From Emiliania huxleyi CCMP1516 (Eukaryota; Haptophyta; Isochrysidales; Noelaerhabdaceae): a stretch of 27,798 nt of DNA. Location of the stretch: assembly GCF_000372725.1 (NCBI RefSeq), contig NW_005199228.1:30321-58118 (forward strand). Direction: 5' to 3'. The translations under genes and the position numbers were made by a program. How positions within the stretch are numbered: position 1 is the stretch's first letter; every line of letters begins with the position of its first letter. Below the pieces are notes generated by a model, which was given only the letters and a program-made list of their open reading frames with translations, was not told the origin of the DNA and searched no databases. Positions 1-8,514 of this stretch are shown piece by piece.

Positions 1-846
1 CGGGGGCCCCCGGAGGCACACCGTGCGCCGCGGACCGCGCCGCAGACAGTGCGGAAAGGGGGGGGGCCCGGCTCCACTAGTCTCCACTATCTAGAACTAG
101 CACCGATCTAACCTGGTCTAACAGAGGGCAGATTTGGAGAGATCTCGAGGAGTACATACAGATAGACCCTCTAACCATCAGAAAACTCCAACCTGATCGG
201 TCGTACTGACCGCCGACAGATCACTTCAGACAGCAGACAGGCCGACGTCTGCACGCGGCCGGCCGGGCGAGAGGCTTGACACGATCCGACCCTGCGACCC
301 TGACGCTGCTGCTCTAGCTATCAGCCATGCACTGCTGACTGCTGCCACAATATGCGACCGGTGCTGGCCCACTTGGCGGCCTTCCCGGTCAGTGGTGAGG
401 CGCAGTCCAGAGCTGTCGATGGCGCGATGCCGCACTGGTCCCACATTGGTAACACGAGACCACCACCTTTGCCGGTCCAAGAGAGAGGCACCGGCGCTGT
501 CCTGAGAAAGTGCATGGTCCCTCTTGACTGCCCATGCGCGCGAGGCTGTGTAGGCATAGCCTCGAGATTGCCAGCAGCCAATCCGAGGCGACGCGCATTG
601 CGCCAGAAGCGTGCACACGATGGAAGGACACCTTCCTACTGGCCGTACGATCAGGTCGTCACTGAATGCTTGATACTAAGGCCGCGAGCTATGCAGGTGA
701 TCAATTGTGCAGCACGGCACGGTCAGCAGCGCCGACAGGCTGTCGCAAGGCGTGATAGCATGGCCGCAAGTACGCCGAAGCATGGCCGCAAAAACAAGTG
801 AAAAATCGCGCAAAAAAGAAAAAATGACCAAACCGATCCGGCGCCA
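1..846. other. No gene recognised upstream of the helicase
   Basis: No open frame here has recognisable motifs; those present are short and compositionally random. GACAG-type words occur near 205-245 and 720-735, echoing the CTGACAG cluster downstream of the helicase. The stretch just before the helicase start (785-830) is A-rich. It presumably holds the helicase promoter and 5' leader, but no promoter element can be pointed to. Confidence 0.5.
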
Positions 847-3399
847 ATGCCGTCCTATGCCTGTCCGACCTGTGGCGAGCGCTTCAAGAAGTGGTCGGTT
901 TGCAAAGCACACCTGGAACTGATGCGCCACACTGGGAAGCAGCACGAGTGTCGCGTTGACAAGCAGTCGGGCCAGCTCAAGAAGCACGCAGACCTGCCAG
1001 ACTCTGCTGCTCTGAGTGACGGTGCCGCCTTCTGGGTGCAGCTCCTCCAGCAGGAAATGGCGGCGCAGGAGGAGCAGGTGCAGCACCGTCTCGAGACATG
1101 GAGCAACGAGGCGCTCTGTCAAGAGGGGCTCAGACTGCATGGGCTCGAGGCGCGGCTGCACATGCACGACGGAACCCTCACCCTCCGCAGCGCTGCGGGT
1201 ACGCGGCTGGCATACAACGTGTTCGCGCTTGGTGACGTCGGCATCGTGTCGCACGAATCGACGAGTGTGCTGGCGCTGGGCTGTGTGACAAGCGTGAGCG
1301 GGTCCATGCTGCAGCTCACACTGAAGCGGGGCACGGCGATAGACAGCGCGCTGCTCTCGCCTCGTGGTGGTACGTTCCGCATCGACAAGGGATTTCAGCA
1401 GACCCCATTCGACCGCATGCACTCAGCGATACAGCGATGCGACCAGCGCAGCGCGCAGAAGGAGCGCTCCCAAGTGTGGGATGCGGTCCTGCCATTGCTC
1501 AAAACGCCCACCGTAGTGACGCGGTGTGAGGGATCCCCATCCTCTGCCGGCGAGTGCGGCGCGCCCTGCCTGGGCTCCGCAGTCGCACCCATGTCGTGGC
1601 TCAACGCTAGCCAGCAGCGGGCGGTAGACGCCACTCTTAGCCTCCCCATCTCACTGATCCATGGACCCCCTGGCACTGGCAAGACTACGGTGCTCGCCAG
1701 CGCAGTGCATGCGGCGCTGCGGCAGCGGAGCGGCACCAGAGTCCTCCTGCTCGCTGAGACCAACACCGCCGTCGACAACCTGGTGCACGCCGTATTCAAG
1801 CGCTCTGGCTCGCAGCTGGCGCCGGGCGAGCTGGTGCGCGTGGGAGCGTGCTCGGGCTCAGTGCCGCCTGAGCTTGCGCGGTGCTCGCTGCTGGCTCTCG
1901 CAAAGGCGCACGCGAGCGCACCTGAGCTGAGTGAGCTCAAGGAGGCGATGCTGGCCTGCGAGAAGCCTTCCCAGAAGCGGCGGCTGTGGGAGCGCATTCA
2001 GCAGCTCGAGCTCGCCATCCAGCACGAGCTCATCGCCAACGCTGCGGTGGTGGCCACCACACTGATTGGCAGCGGCAGCGGCATCTTCCCGCCGGGCGCC
2101 GCCTTCACAATGTTCGTCCTCGACGAGGGCACGCAGGCGACGCTGCCTGCCGCCCTCGTCCCACTCAACCTGCTCGACAGCAAGCGGCCGGAGGCGCAGC
2201 GCGTCGTCTTCGCCGGCGACCACAAGCAGCTGCCTCCGACGGTGATCTCGCTGCGGGCGAGGGAGGGCGGGCTGGCGGTGCCTGTATTCGAGATGTTGCT
2301 CGGCGCAGGCTGCCCCAAGCTGTTGCTCAACACGCAGTACAGGATGGACGCCGCCATAAGCGCGTTCCCGCTGCGGCACTTCTACGGAGGGGCCGTGTCC
2401 AATGCACCAGTCGCCGAGCGCCCACCCTCGCCGGTCGCAGTGCAGCTCAAGCGCCTCGTACGCTGGCCGCGCAGCGATTGGCCGGTGGCACTGGTGCGCA
2501 TGGAGCACGCGTGGGAGCAGGTCGATGCGCGCGGCTCCAAGGTGAACCCTTGCGAGGCGTCTGCTGTCGTCGACTGCGTCGCCCGACTGCGGCGCGCATG
2601 TCCGACGCTGCTCGCGAGCGGCAACGACGACACTGCTGGTGTGGCCGTGATAACGCACTACCTCGGGCAGAAGGCGCTCATCCAGACCAGGCTGCGGCAG
2701 ATGCAGCAGGCGCACGGCGTGGTGGTCTCGACCGTCGACGGCTTCCAGGGGCAAGAGGCGCACTTGGTCATCATCTCCATGGTCAGAGCCAACGACCGCG
2801 GCCGCGTGGGGTTCCTCGCCGACCAGCGGCGGCTGAACGTAGCGCTGACGCGCGCGCGCTCCGGGCTGATCGTGCTCGGCCATGCCGGCACGCTGAGAGC
2901 CGACGAGCACCTGCGCGCGTGGCTCGCCTGGGCGGAGGACGCTCGCTGCACCGTCCGCTCCGTGCAAGAGCTTTTGCTCCCGCCGCAACCTCCGGCGCAG
3001 GCGTGCGCGCACCGCGTCAGCGATCACGACACGGCGAAGCGGAAAGCCGAGCTCGCGACGCATGCCGCGAAAGCGGCGAGGGCACAGCTGGAGGCGGCAG
3101 AGGCACGGGCACAGCTGACTGCGGCGCAGGCACGGGCCACCGCGGCAGAGCGAGCAGCACAGGATTCGGGAACTGCAACGGAAGCAGAGGTTCGACCTCG
3201 TGTCAGCTCGCCGGTGCCTCCAAGCAAGCCTTTGGCAGCGCAAGCCTCCACGGCTAAGCAGCTGGCGGGTGCGCGAGAGGTGCTGGTGCGGCTCGACCGC
3301 ATGGGTGGTGACGACCCTGAGGTGGACAGGATGAAAGCCAAGCTGCAAGAGAAGATTGCGGGTCTTGAGAGCCGCATCGCCATCGAAGGCAAGCCGTGA
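847..3399 (+). CDS. Zinc-finger SF1B (UPF1/IGHMBP2-like) RNA/DNA helicase, single exon
   Basis: Predicted 850-residue ATP-dependent helicase of superfamily 1B, which in this family unwinds RNA or RNA/DNA hybrids. Residues 6-28 form a C2H2 finger (C6, C9, H22, H28). The motor is complete: motif I GPPGTGKTT at 273-281, ETNTAVDNLV after it (motif Ia), DEGTQ at 426 (motif II, in place of the usual DEA), GDHKQLPPTV at 457 (motif III), QYRMD at 497 (motif IV region), VDGFQGQE at 630 (motif V) and LNVALTRAR at 663 (motif VI). From about 730 to the end the chain is Ala/Arg/Glu-rich and likely coiled coil. The start chosen is the ATG directly before the zinc finger. The reading frame is unbroken, unlike the intron-rich genes nearby. 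UPF1, IGHMBP2/SMUBP-2 and ZNFX1-like helicases share these motifs; which subfamily is uncertain. Confidence 0.93.
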   Translation: MPSYACPTCGERFKKWSVCKAHLELMRHTGKQHECRVDKQSGQLKKHADLPDSAALSDGAAFWVQLLQQEMAAQEEQVQHRLETWSNEALCQEGLRLHGLEARLHMHDGTLTLRSAAGTRLAYNVFALGDVGIVSHESTSVLALGCVTSVSGSMLQLTLKRGTAIDSALLSPRGGTFRIDKGFQQTPFDRMHSAIQRCDQRSAQKERSQVWDAVLPLLKTPTVVTRCEGSPSSAGECGAPCLGSAVAPMSWLNASQQRAVDATLSLPISLIHGPPGTGKTTVLASAVHAALRQRSGTRVLLLAETNTAVDNLVHAVFKRSGSQLAPGELVRVGACSGSVPPELARCSLLALAKAHASAPELSELKEAMLACEKPSQKRRLWERIQQLELAIQHELIANAAVVATTLIGSGSGIFPPGAAFTMFVLDEGTQATLPAALVPLNLLDSKRPEAQRVVFAGDHKQLPPTVISLRAREGGLAVPVFEMLLGAGCPKLLLNTQYRMDAAISAFPLRHFYGGAVSNAPVAERPPSPVAVQLKRLVRWPRSDWPVALVRMEHAWEQVDARGSKVNPCEASAVVDCVARLRRACPTLLASGNDDTAGVAVITHYLGQKALIQTRLRQMQQAHGVVVSTVDGFQGQEAHLVIISMVRANDRGRVGFLADQRRLNVALTRARSGLIVLGHAGTLRADEHLRAWLAWAEDARCTVRSVQELLLPPQPPAQACAHRVSDHDTAKRKAELATHAAKAARAQLEAAEARAQLTAAQARATAAERAAQDSGTATEAEVRPRVSSPVPPSKPLAAQASTAKQLAGAREVLVRLDRMGGDDPEVDRMKAKLQEKIAGLESRIAIEGKP

Positions 3400-3574
3400 C
3401 TCGTAATGGACCGATTGCGATTCAGGATTCACGTATTGGCTCTCCTCCTCGTGCTTTTAGGTGTTACATTACCTCCGCCTTAGCCTCCACTGAATACCTT
3501 GAGTTGTTCAAGAGAACAAGACTGGCAGTGTGTGAAGTGTGAGTCTTTCGGGTCGCCCCGCCTCTGAGCCCTGG

Positions 3575-3756
3575 TCTCTGACAGTCTGACAGCAAACCCC
3601 GGACAGCGGTCAGCGCCTGACAGTGCCCGACAGCCTGACAACGCTGTAGCGCTGACAGCACTTTCTCCGACAGTCTGACAGCACGTACTTCTGACAGCAT
3701 GACAGCAGAGTCTGACAGTCGAGGTGCTCCGTCGCTGTCAGGCCCTAACGTGACAG
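3575..3756. repeat. Degenerate CTGACAG cluster
   Basis: About twelve copies of GACAG, mostly as CTGACAG or CCGACAG, occur in roughly 180 bp at irregular spacing, with one inverted CTGTCAG near 3735. The cluster lies between the stop of the helicase and the stop of the convergent methyltransferase. Irregular spacing argues against a simple tandem satellite; it could be decayed repeat or clustered binding sites. Confidence 0.6.
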
Positions 3757-4179
3757 CCTGTTGGGAGGCTCCACGTTCGAGATGAGCGCGCGCGTCACAG
3801 CGCAGGCCAGGTCTCCACACTGGCCGCGGCACCAAGCTCCCGCGGTCTGCACGCTAGGAGTGGTCCGCTCTCGCAATGATGAATACTATTACGAAAAGTA
3901 CAAGTTCCAGGCGCGTCCCACGCGGGGACGCGGTGCGCGTCTGTGCGTAATACGCATTCGCAGCGTATAGGTGATGTACATAGAGCCGGAAAGCCATATA
4001 CACCGTGTGATCACAACTCCGCTCCAACCACAGTACCAGACGTCGCACCGGCACACGTCGACACGTGTCGGTCGACGGCATGCGGACACACCCGACACAC
4101 TCGTTGAGGGTCTCTCTCCAAAACGAGACGCGCGCCGATGAGCACGTTGCTGAGAGCGGTCTCTACTCTCTTCGACCTC
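3757..4179. other. Convergent intergenic region
   Basis: Lies between two convergent 3' ends and is less GC-rich than the genes. No coding frame, RNA gene or clear AATAAA signal was seen. Confidence 0.4.
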
Positions 4180-5022
4180 TCAGCCTACTTTAGGGTCGAT
4201 GGTCGTGACCCTCTCCGTTCTATTGCCGCGGGTGAGCCGACCGAGTACGGTGGCATTCTGCCCAGAGTTGCGTTCGAAAAAGGCCATGCTATCGTAAAGA
4301 TGCACGCCCGCAACCATCGACGCCCACGAGGGACCGAGCGGCCTGGTCTTCGGCGCGCGGTGGCAGCGGCGGCCAGCTTGGTTGCAGCCCTGCCAGCGGT
4401 TGTGCATGCCAAGGAAGGCATCCGAGTAGAGGCTGCTGAAGTCGCGCGGGTGGTTACAAAAGGTCGAGTCGTGCCCAGGTCCCGAGCAGCGCGCGAGCAC
4501 GTGTAGGTCCTCGATGACATAGATGGACTTGTCACGCATGCACTGGTCGCTCTCGAAGAGAAGCTGCAGACTCAGCTGCACCATCCGCGCAATGTGTGCG
4601 CCGTCGTCGATGACGATGTCGAATGGGCCGTACTTGGCGCAGATGGAGCGAAGGAAGTCGGGGTCTTCCTGCGAGCCAATCTCAATGTACCGGCGCTCGC
4701 CCACTGATTCGGTGCGCTTGCATGCGGGGTTGAGGTCGACGCCCACGTACGTGAGCGACGGCCCGTACCATCGCTTCCATGCGATTGCGCTGCCGCCAGA
4801 GCTGACGCCAATTTCGAGCATTCGCAGCGGCGAGCCGTTGTCTCGGGCCGGGAGGTGCTGCTCGTAGTGCGGTGCGTAGTGAACCCACCGATCGAGGTAG
4901 TAGTCGCTTGGCGGGTGATTGCGCCAGTGCTCGAGGAGGGCTGACTGCGAGCGTGCCTGAGGGACGAGCATGGCGACCAACAGCAGTGCAGGCTGGCACA
5001 TCGTTTGCATGCTGGCCGTCAA
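4180..5022 (-). CDS. Secreted MycF/TylF-like sugar O-methyltransferase
   Basis: Predicted 280-residue class I SAM-dependent methyltransferase of the macrocin/mycinamicin O-methyltransferase type, which methylates sugar hydroxyls with a divalent metal. Residues 1-26 look like a signal peptide with a hydrophobic core (LLLVAMLV) and possible cleavage near ARS-QS. SAM-binding motif I is LEIGVSSGGS (69-78), followed by VGVDLNP (93-99), the metal/catalytic DIVIDDGAH (135-143) and VIEDLH (169-174). A late LYDSMAFFER matches the usual conserved C-terminal strand of the family. The length fits a full domain in one exon. The signal peptide places it in the secretory route, consistent with modification of surface or secreted polysaccharide (inference). 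Met-5 and Met-8 are alternative starts that keep the hydrophobic core. Confidence 0.85.
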   Translation of the reverse strand: MTASMQTMCQPALLLVAMLVPQARSQSALLEHWRNHPPSDYYLDRWVHYAPHYEQHLPARDNGSPLRMLEIGVSSGGSAIAWKRWYGPSLTYVGVDLNPACKRTESVGERRYIEIGSQEDPDFLRSICAKYGPFDIVIDDGAHIARMVQLSLQLLFESDQCMRDKSIYVIEDLHVLARCSGPGHDSTFCNHPRDFSSLYSDAFLGMHNRWQGCNQAGRRCHRAPKTRPLGPSWASMVAGVHLYDSMAFFERNSGQNATVLGRLTRGNRTERVTTIDPKVG

Positions 5023-7137
5023 TTCTCTGGTCGACGGCGGTCAATCTCACGATTGTCGATCAAAACCGGCGGGCTTTGTGACGCCGTTTACGCAATCGTT
5101 TTTTGGCTTCGCTTTCTCTTTTGCTTGTTTTTATTTTGTTTTTTCTTTTGCGAAGCGACGGAGAGGGGGGGGCGGGCGGGCGCTAACCACGGACTACTAC
5201 ATGTCGAAGGTTCGAGGACGACTACTCGCCGCCTGGGCCGCTCGGGGCGCGCGGCTCCGTCAAGGACCGGGCGCGCCCCAGACCCGGCGCGGCAAAGGTC
5301 CCACTCTGACGTAAAGAGGGGAGGCACGGTCGGCAGCCCAACCCGTCAACTACTCTCATCTCCTGGTGCTCCGTCCTGTGCAACAGCGGTCCGGCAGACT
5401 GCCCCCAAGGCCCCCCGGGCCGCTGGCACTGCGGGTTTGGGAGTTATGCTTAGGCACAGCTTCGGCGATGGCAGCCCCTCTCTGGGGTGTTGCATAGGTG
5501 GGAAGTCTCCCCCACTGGTCTCCTCCTTCCCGTTTTTTCTTTTCTTTTGAGAGCAGCACGCCCGGGTTTGTCTTGTATGTGCGTGTCGGGGGTGCGTGCC
5601 AGTGAGGGGTGAAAGAGGGCGGGGGTGCGCAAGGCCAGGGGCTCAACCATCCGTCGGCTCGTCAGGGTTGGAGAAGGGGGGGGGGGGAGTCTGGACGGTC
5701 GGCGAGGGGGTTGTAGTGGGCTGGGCGTACGTGGGCTGGGTTCACAGCGGTTACCTTATTCTTGCATTTTTGCTCCCGGCTAAGGGAGCAAGCAAGCCCA
5801 CTCAACCCCAAGTACTCACCGTTCTTACAGTGGTGTAGCTTGTGCAGAGGCTGCAGCCTCTGTTGGGGCGGAACGCGCGGGGTTTTCGGCGCGATGCCCT
5901 CGGCGAGTACACGCTACTGCTGTGCCGCACGCTCTCCTGCGCGCGCGTGACGTGTGGGACGCGTGCGCTGCGCTCAAACGTCGCGATTTGGCGATAGGCG
6001 CTCGAGCCGGCGCACAGCGGATAGGTGCGCCGCGCAGGGGGGGTCGGAGGGGTGCGAGAGGGGGCGTGGGTCGGGCGCGCACCGGCTGGCTCCGGGAGCG
6101 GCCGTCACGTCGAGGAGTGGGGCTGTCGGCGGCTCGAGCGCCGAGGCGAGCCGCTCTGCTGCGCCGCCGACAGCCCCTCTTCCGAGCCGGCGCGTGGAGG
6201 CGAGCCGCGGCCGGTGTCGCTGGTGCGGGGGCGGCGAGGGTTCATCGGCCGGCAGCGAGAGCGACCGTCATGAATCGCGCCACCAAGACCGCGCGGCACG
6301 TACGCGCACTTGCCGGCCTCGAGGCGCGCTCTCCTTGCGCGGCATGCCCTGTGTGTGTCAGCGCTTCGCCTCGGAGCCGCTCGACTGTACGAGAGTCGGG
6401 CTCCGGCCCTCGGTACCACGGCAGCGACGGCGTGCTCCCTTCCGGCCGCGACAGGCGCGAGGCGGGTGGCGGTGCAGCGGCTGCTGATGCTGCTGCCGCG
6501 CAGAGCTGTCGTGCACCCGAGAAGTGGCACACAGCTCGAAGGCGGCGTCGGCGACCGCCGCGCTGGCTCTCTCTCCTCGGCAGACGCCGCGTCGCTTCTC
6601 GGCGGCGGCAGCTGCTTCGCCGCGAGAGTAGCGAGGCGACGCACGCGCCTCCGCTCTGCGGCAGCAGCCTCTAGCGAACGCGCCGGCATAGCGCCGGGCC
6701 GGGCGAGGGCGAGCCGAGAAACACGTTGTGACGGCCCTCGTGTGAATCGCTTATCCGGCGCTCGAGGAAATAACACGGTTCGGGCTTCAAGTTACTTCGA
6801 AACCTGAGAGAGATTTTTAGCAATACCAAACAACTCTAACACTCACACGTAATTTGGGGGGCCTGGAGCCCTGTTCACGCGCGCGCGAGACGTGCAGACA
6901 GGGTTGCCAGGTGAGAGCGAATGGCGCGGTTCACGCCTCGCACAACAGAGAGAGAGATGCGCTCTGCATGGTGGGACATAAAAGAGAGCGAGTACTTGGG
7001 CGAGTAGGCCGTGCGGTCAACGCTGCCGCGCGCGACTTTGCGCGCGAGGCGGCGCAGCTTACGTGGAACGTGCAATCACGGCCCCACCGCTCCTCCTCCC
7101 GACGGCCTCGGAGGCTGCGATGAATGCGATCCGCTCC
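5023..7137. other. 2.1 kb with no recognisable gene
   Basis: Contains a T-rich tract (about 5098-5150), a run of 12 G (5676-5687) and a very GC-rich block (5880-6720) open in several frames on both strands. The translations are Ala/Arg-rich with no motif and are judged chance. The block 6800-6860 is AT-richer. Divergent promoter sequence for the methyltransferase is expected near 5023-5200 but no element could be defined. Confidence 0.45.
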
Positions 7138-7739
7138 CTAGTGCTTATCCTGGGCGTTGCCACACAACGAGGCCATCCATGATAGCGGGTCCTTGACGAT
7201 GACCAGCGGGAGGGTGCTCTCCACGTCGGAGACGTTGTCGGGTGCAGTCACGGCGTGTCTCCCGCGCCACGTAGCCGGGCTGTGCTTGCCCCACGGCGCA
7301 GATCCGGCCGACACTCGCGCGTACCGTAACACTGCTTTGCCATCGCGGCTCTGCTCTGCACTCTCGCGGCCCGGCATGGCGCACCGCTCCACCAGCAACT
7401 GCTGCAGCAGGCTTGTGCCCCTGTTGAAGAGGCCGGCGACACCAAAGCGGCGGCGCACCACGGGTGTCGCGGCGCGGTACGCCTGGCAGCGGTCGAGGCC
7501 GAGGATTTGAGGCCCACCGTACAATGGAGGTACCAGCCCCCTTGCTGCGTCCACCCCAAACTCTTGCGCGGCGTCGAACTGCGGCCGGTTCTTGCCAGAG
7601 GACCACACGAGGTGGTCGTCGAGGGAGCAGCCGGAGCCGCGCGCGCAGCCCATCTCGAGCTCGATGGAGGTGCAGAGCCGCCCACCCGCCGCAATGCACA
7701 CCGCCTCCGCCTCGACAAACGTCGCGTTGGTGTGGCAGC
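7138..7739 (-). CDS. RLCT-domain + sulfotransferase-like protein, truncated terminal exon
   Basis: A coding exon of about 199 residues with a stop at 7138-7140. The 5' edge is set at a plausible acceptor (GGTGCAG, exon from 7739); the frame then reads CHTNATFVEAEAVC and RLCTSIELEMGC, with CSLDDHLVWSS soon after. That Cys-rich pattern is an extracellular module frequent in algal secreted proteins. Downstream is a sulfotransferase-like fold: a P-loop-like FNRGTSLLQQLL, then WGKHSPATWRGRH, then VIVKDPLSWMASLC, which resembles the 3'-phosphosulfate-binding strand. The family normally continues well past that last motif, but here the frame stops nine codons later. The gene is therefore truncated, or a further exon at lower coordinates was not found. 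An upstream exon carrying the N-terminus is also missing. Target likely a glycan (inference). Confidence 0.6.
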
Positions 7740-8514
7740 CTGCACCGGGGGAGGTTCAAGCTCTTGAGGCGGCCGTGGAGCGGGTGGGTTGGGTGACAGG
7801 GAGGAGCAACGGGAAGGACCGCGCCACAACTCCTCGCGTGCATCTAGGGAGGCCGACCGCCCATGCTTGCGCTGTCCGAGTCGGCCCAGACGATGCACCT
7901 GGGTCTCTGAGGTCGATACTAGCGTCTATAACTTGCCACAAGCATGCTTTACAAAAGTCCTGCTGAGCGGGACTCGCAGAACCGCCGTCCGCGCGCGCTG
8001 TGAACAGTGCCATGGTCGAACGTTGTTCGACGACGTCGAGCTGGTGACGGTCCAGTAACCGACAGTGTATCTATCTCTAGGGTTAAGTCACAGGGTTTGC
8101 GCCCCTCGAAAGGCTGCAAGGGGAGCCGACCCCGTGGTTCGTGCGAGGCAAATCGCTAGAAAGTCGTCGAGTTGGGCCCCGGTTTAATCGCTGGGCACTT
8201 GGAGCACTTGGAGTGCAGTCATCAGCCTCACATCCAGGGCCGGGGAGCTAAGAAGCGCACCCAGCGGGCCGGATGATCGGGATCGGGCTATGGGCTAGAG
8301 AGCCCTGGCAGACGCCAGGCCACAGACCCGACCGCAGACCTCTCGCGCAGCAGCCGCGCCCGCTCCAGGACCGCGGCGGCGCGCAGAGGCGGCGACGTTG
8401 CTGGCGGCCCTGCGCGGCGCAACCACGAGCGGCCGCGCTGTGGCGACCGCCCGTGGCGCCCTGCCGGTGTGGTGCCCGTGGTGGCGCTGAAAGGCGACAC
8501 GGCCGCCGCGTCCC
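7740..8514. other. Intergenic / unresolved 5' exon of the sulfotransferase-like gene
   Basis: No firm exon. An open frame at 7756-8013 (-) could hold a leading exon of the gene at 7138-7739, but no donor fits convincingly. From 8090 to 8240 short self-complementary words occur, none folding into a convincing tRNA or 5S RNA. The desaturase 3' UTR should lie just below 8515. Confidence 0.35.

Noticed and set aside
352..801. 149-residue plus-strand frame upstream of the helicase
   Set aside because: No motif, no splice link to the helicase, and overlapping frames on the other strand are equally open.
1858..3432. 524-residue open frame antisense to the helicase
   Set aside because: The sense frame carries all helicase motifs. 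The antisense frame is a GC-driven shadow rich in Arg/Leu/His with no motif.
5922..6776. Overlapping open frames of 80-250 residues on both strands
   Set aside because: Very high GC leaves few stops. All are Ala/Arg/Gly-rich without motifs, and none is clearly better than its antisense.
7248..7898. 216- and 232-residue alternative minus-strand frames over the sulfotransferase-like exon
   Set aside because: The RLCT and KDPLSWM motifs are all in one frame; these two are shifted readings of the same DNA.
8090..8240. Possible tRNA or structured RNA
   Set aside because: Short stems can be drawn, but no cloverleaf with a proper anticodon arm and T-arm was found.
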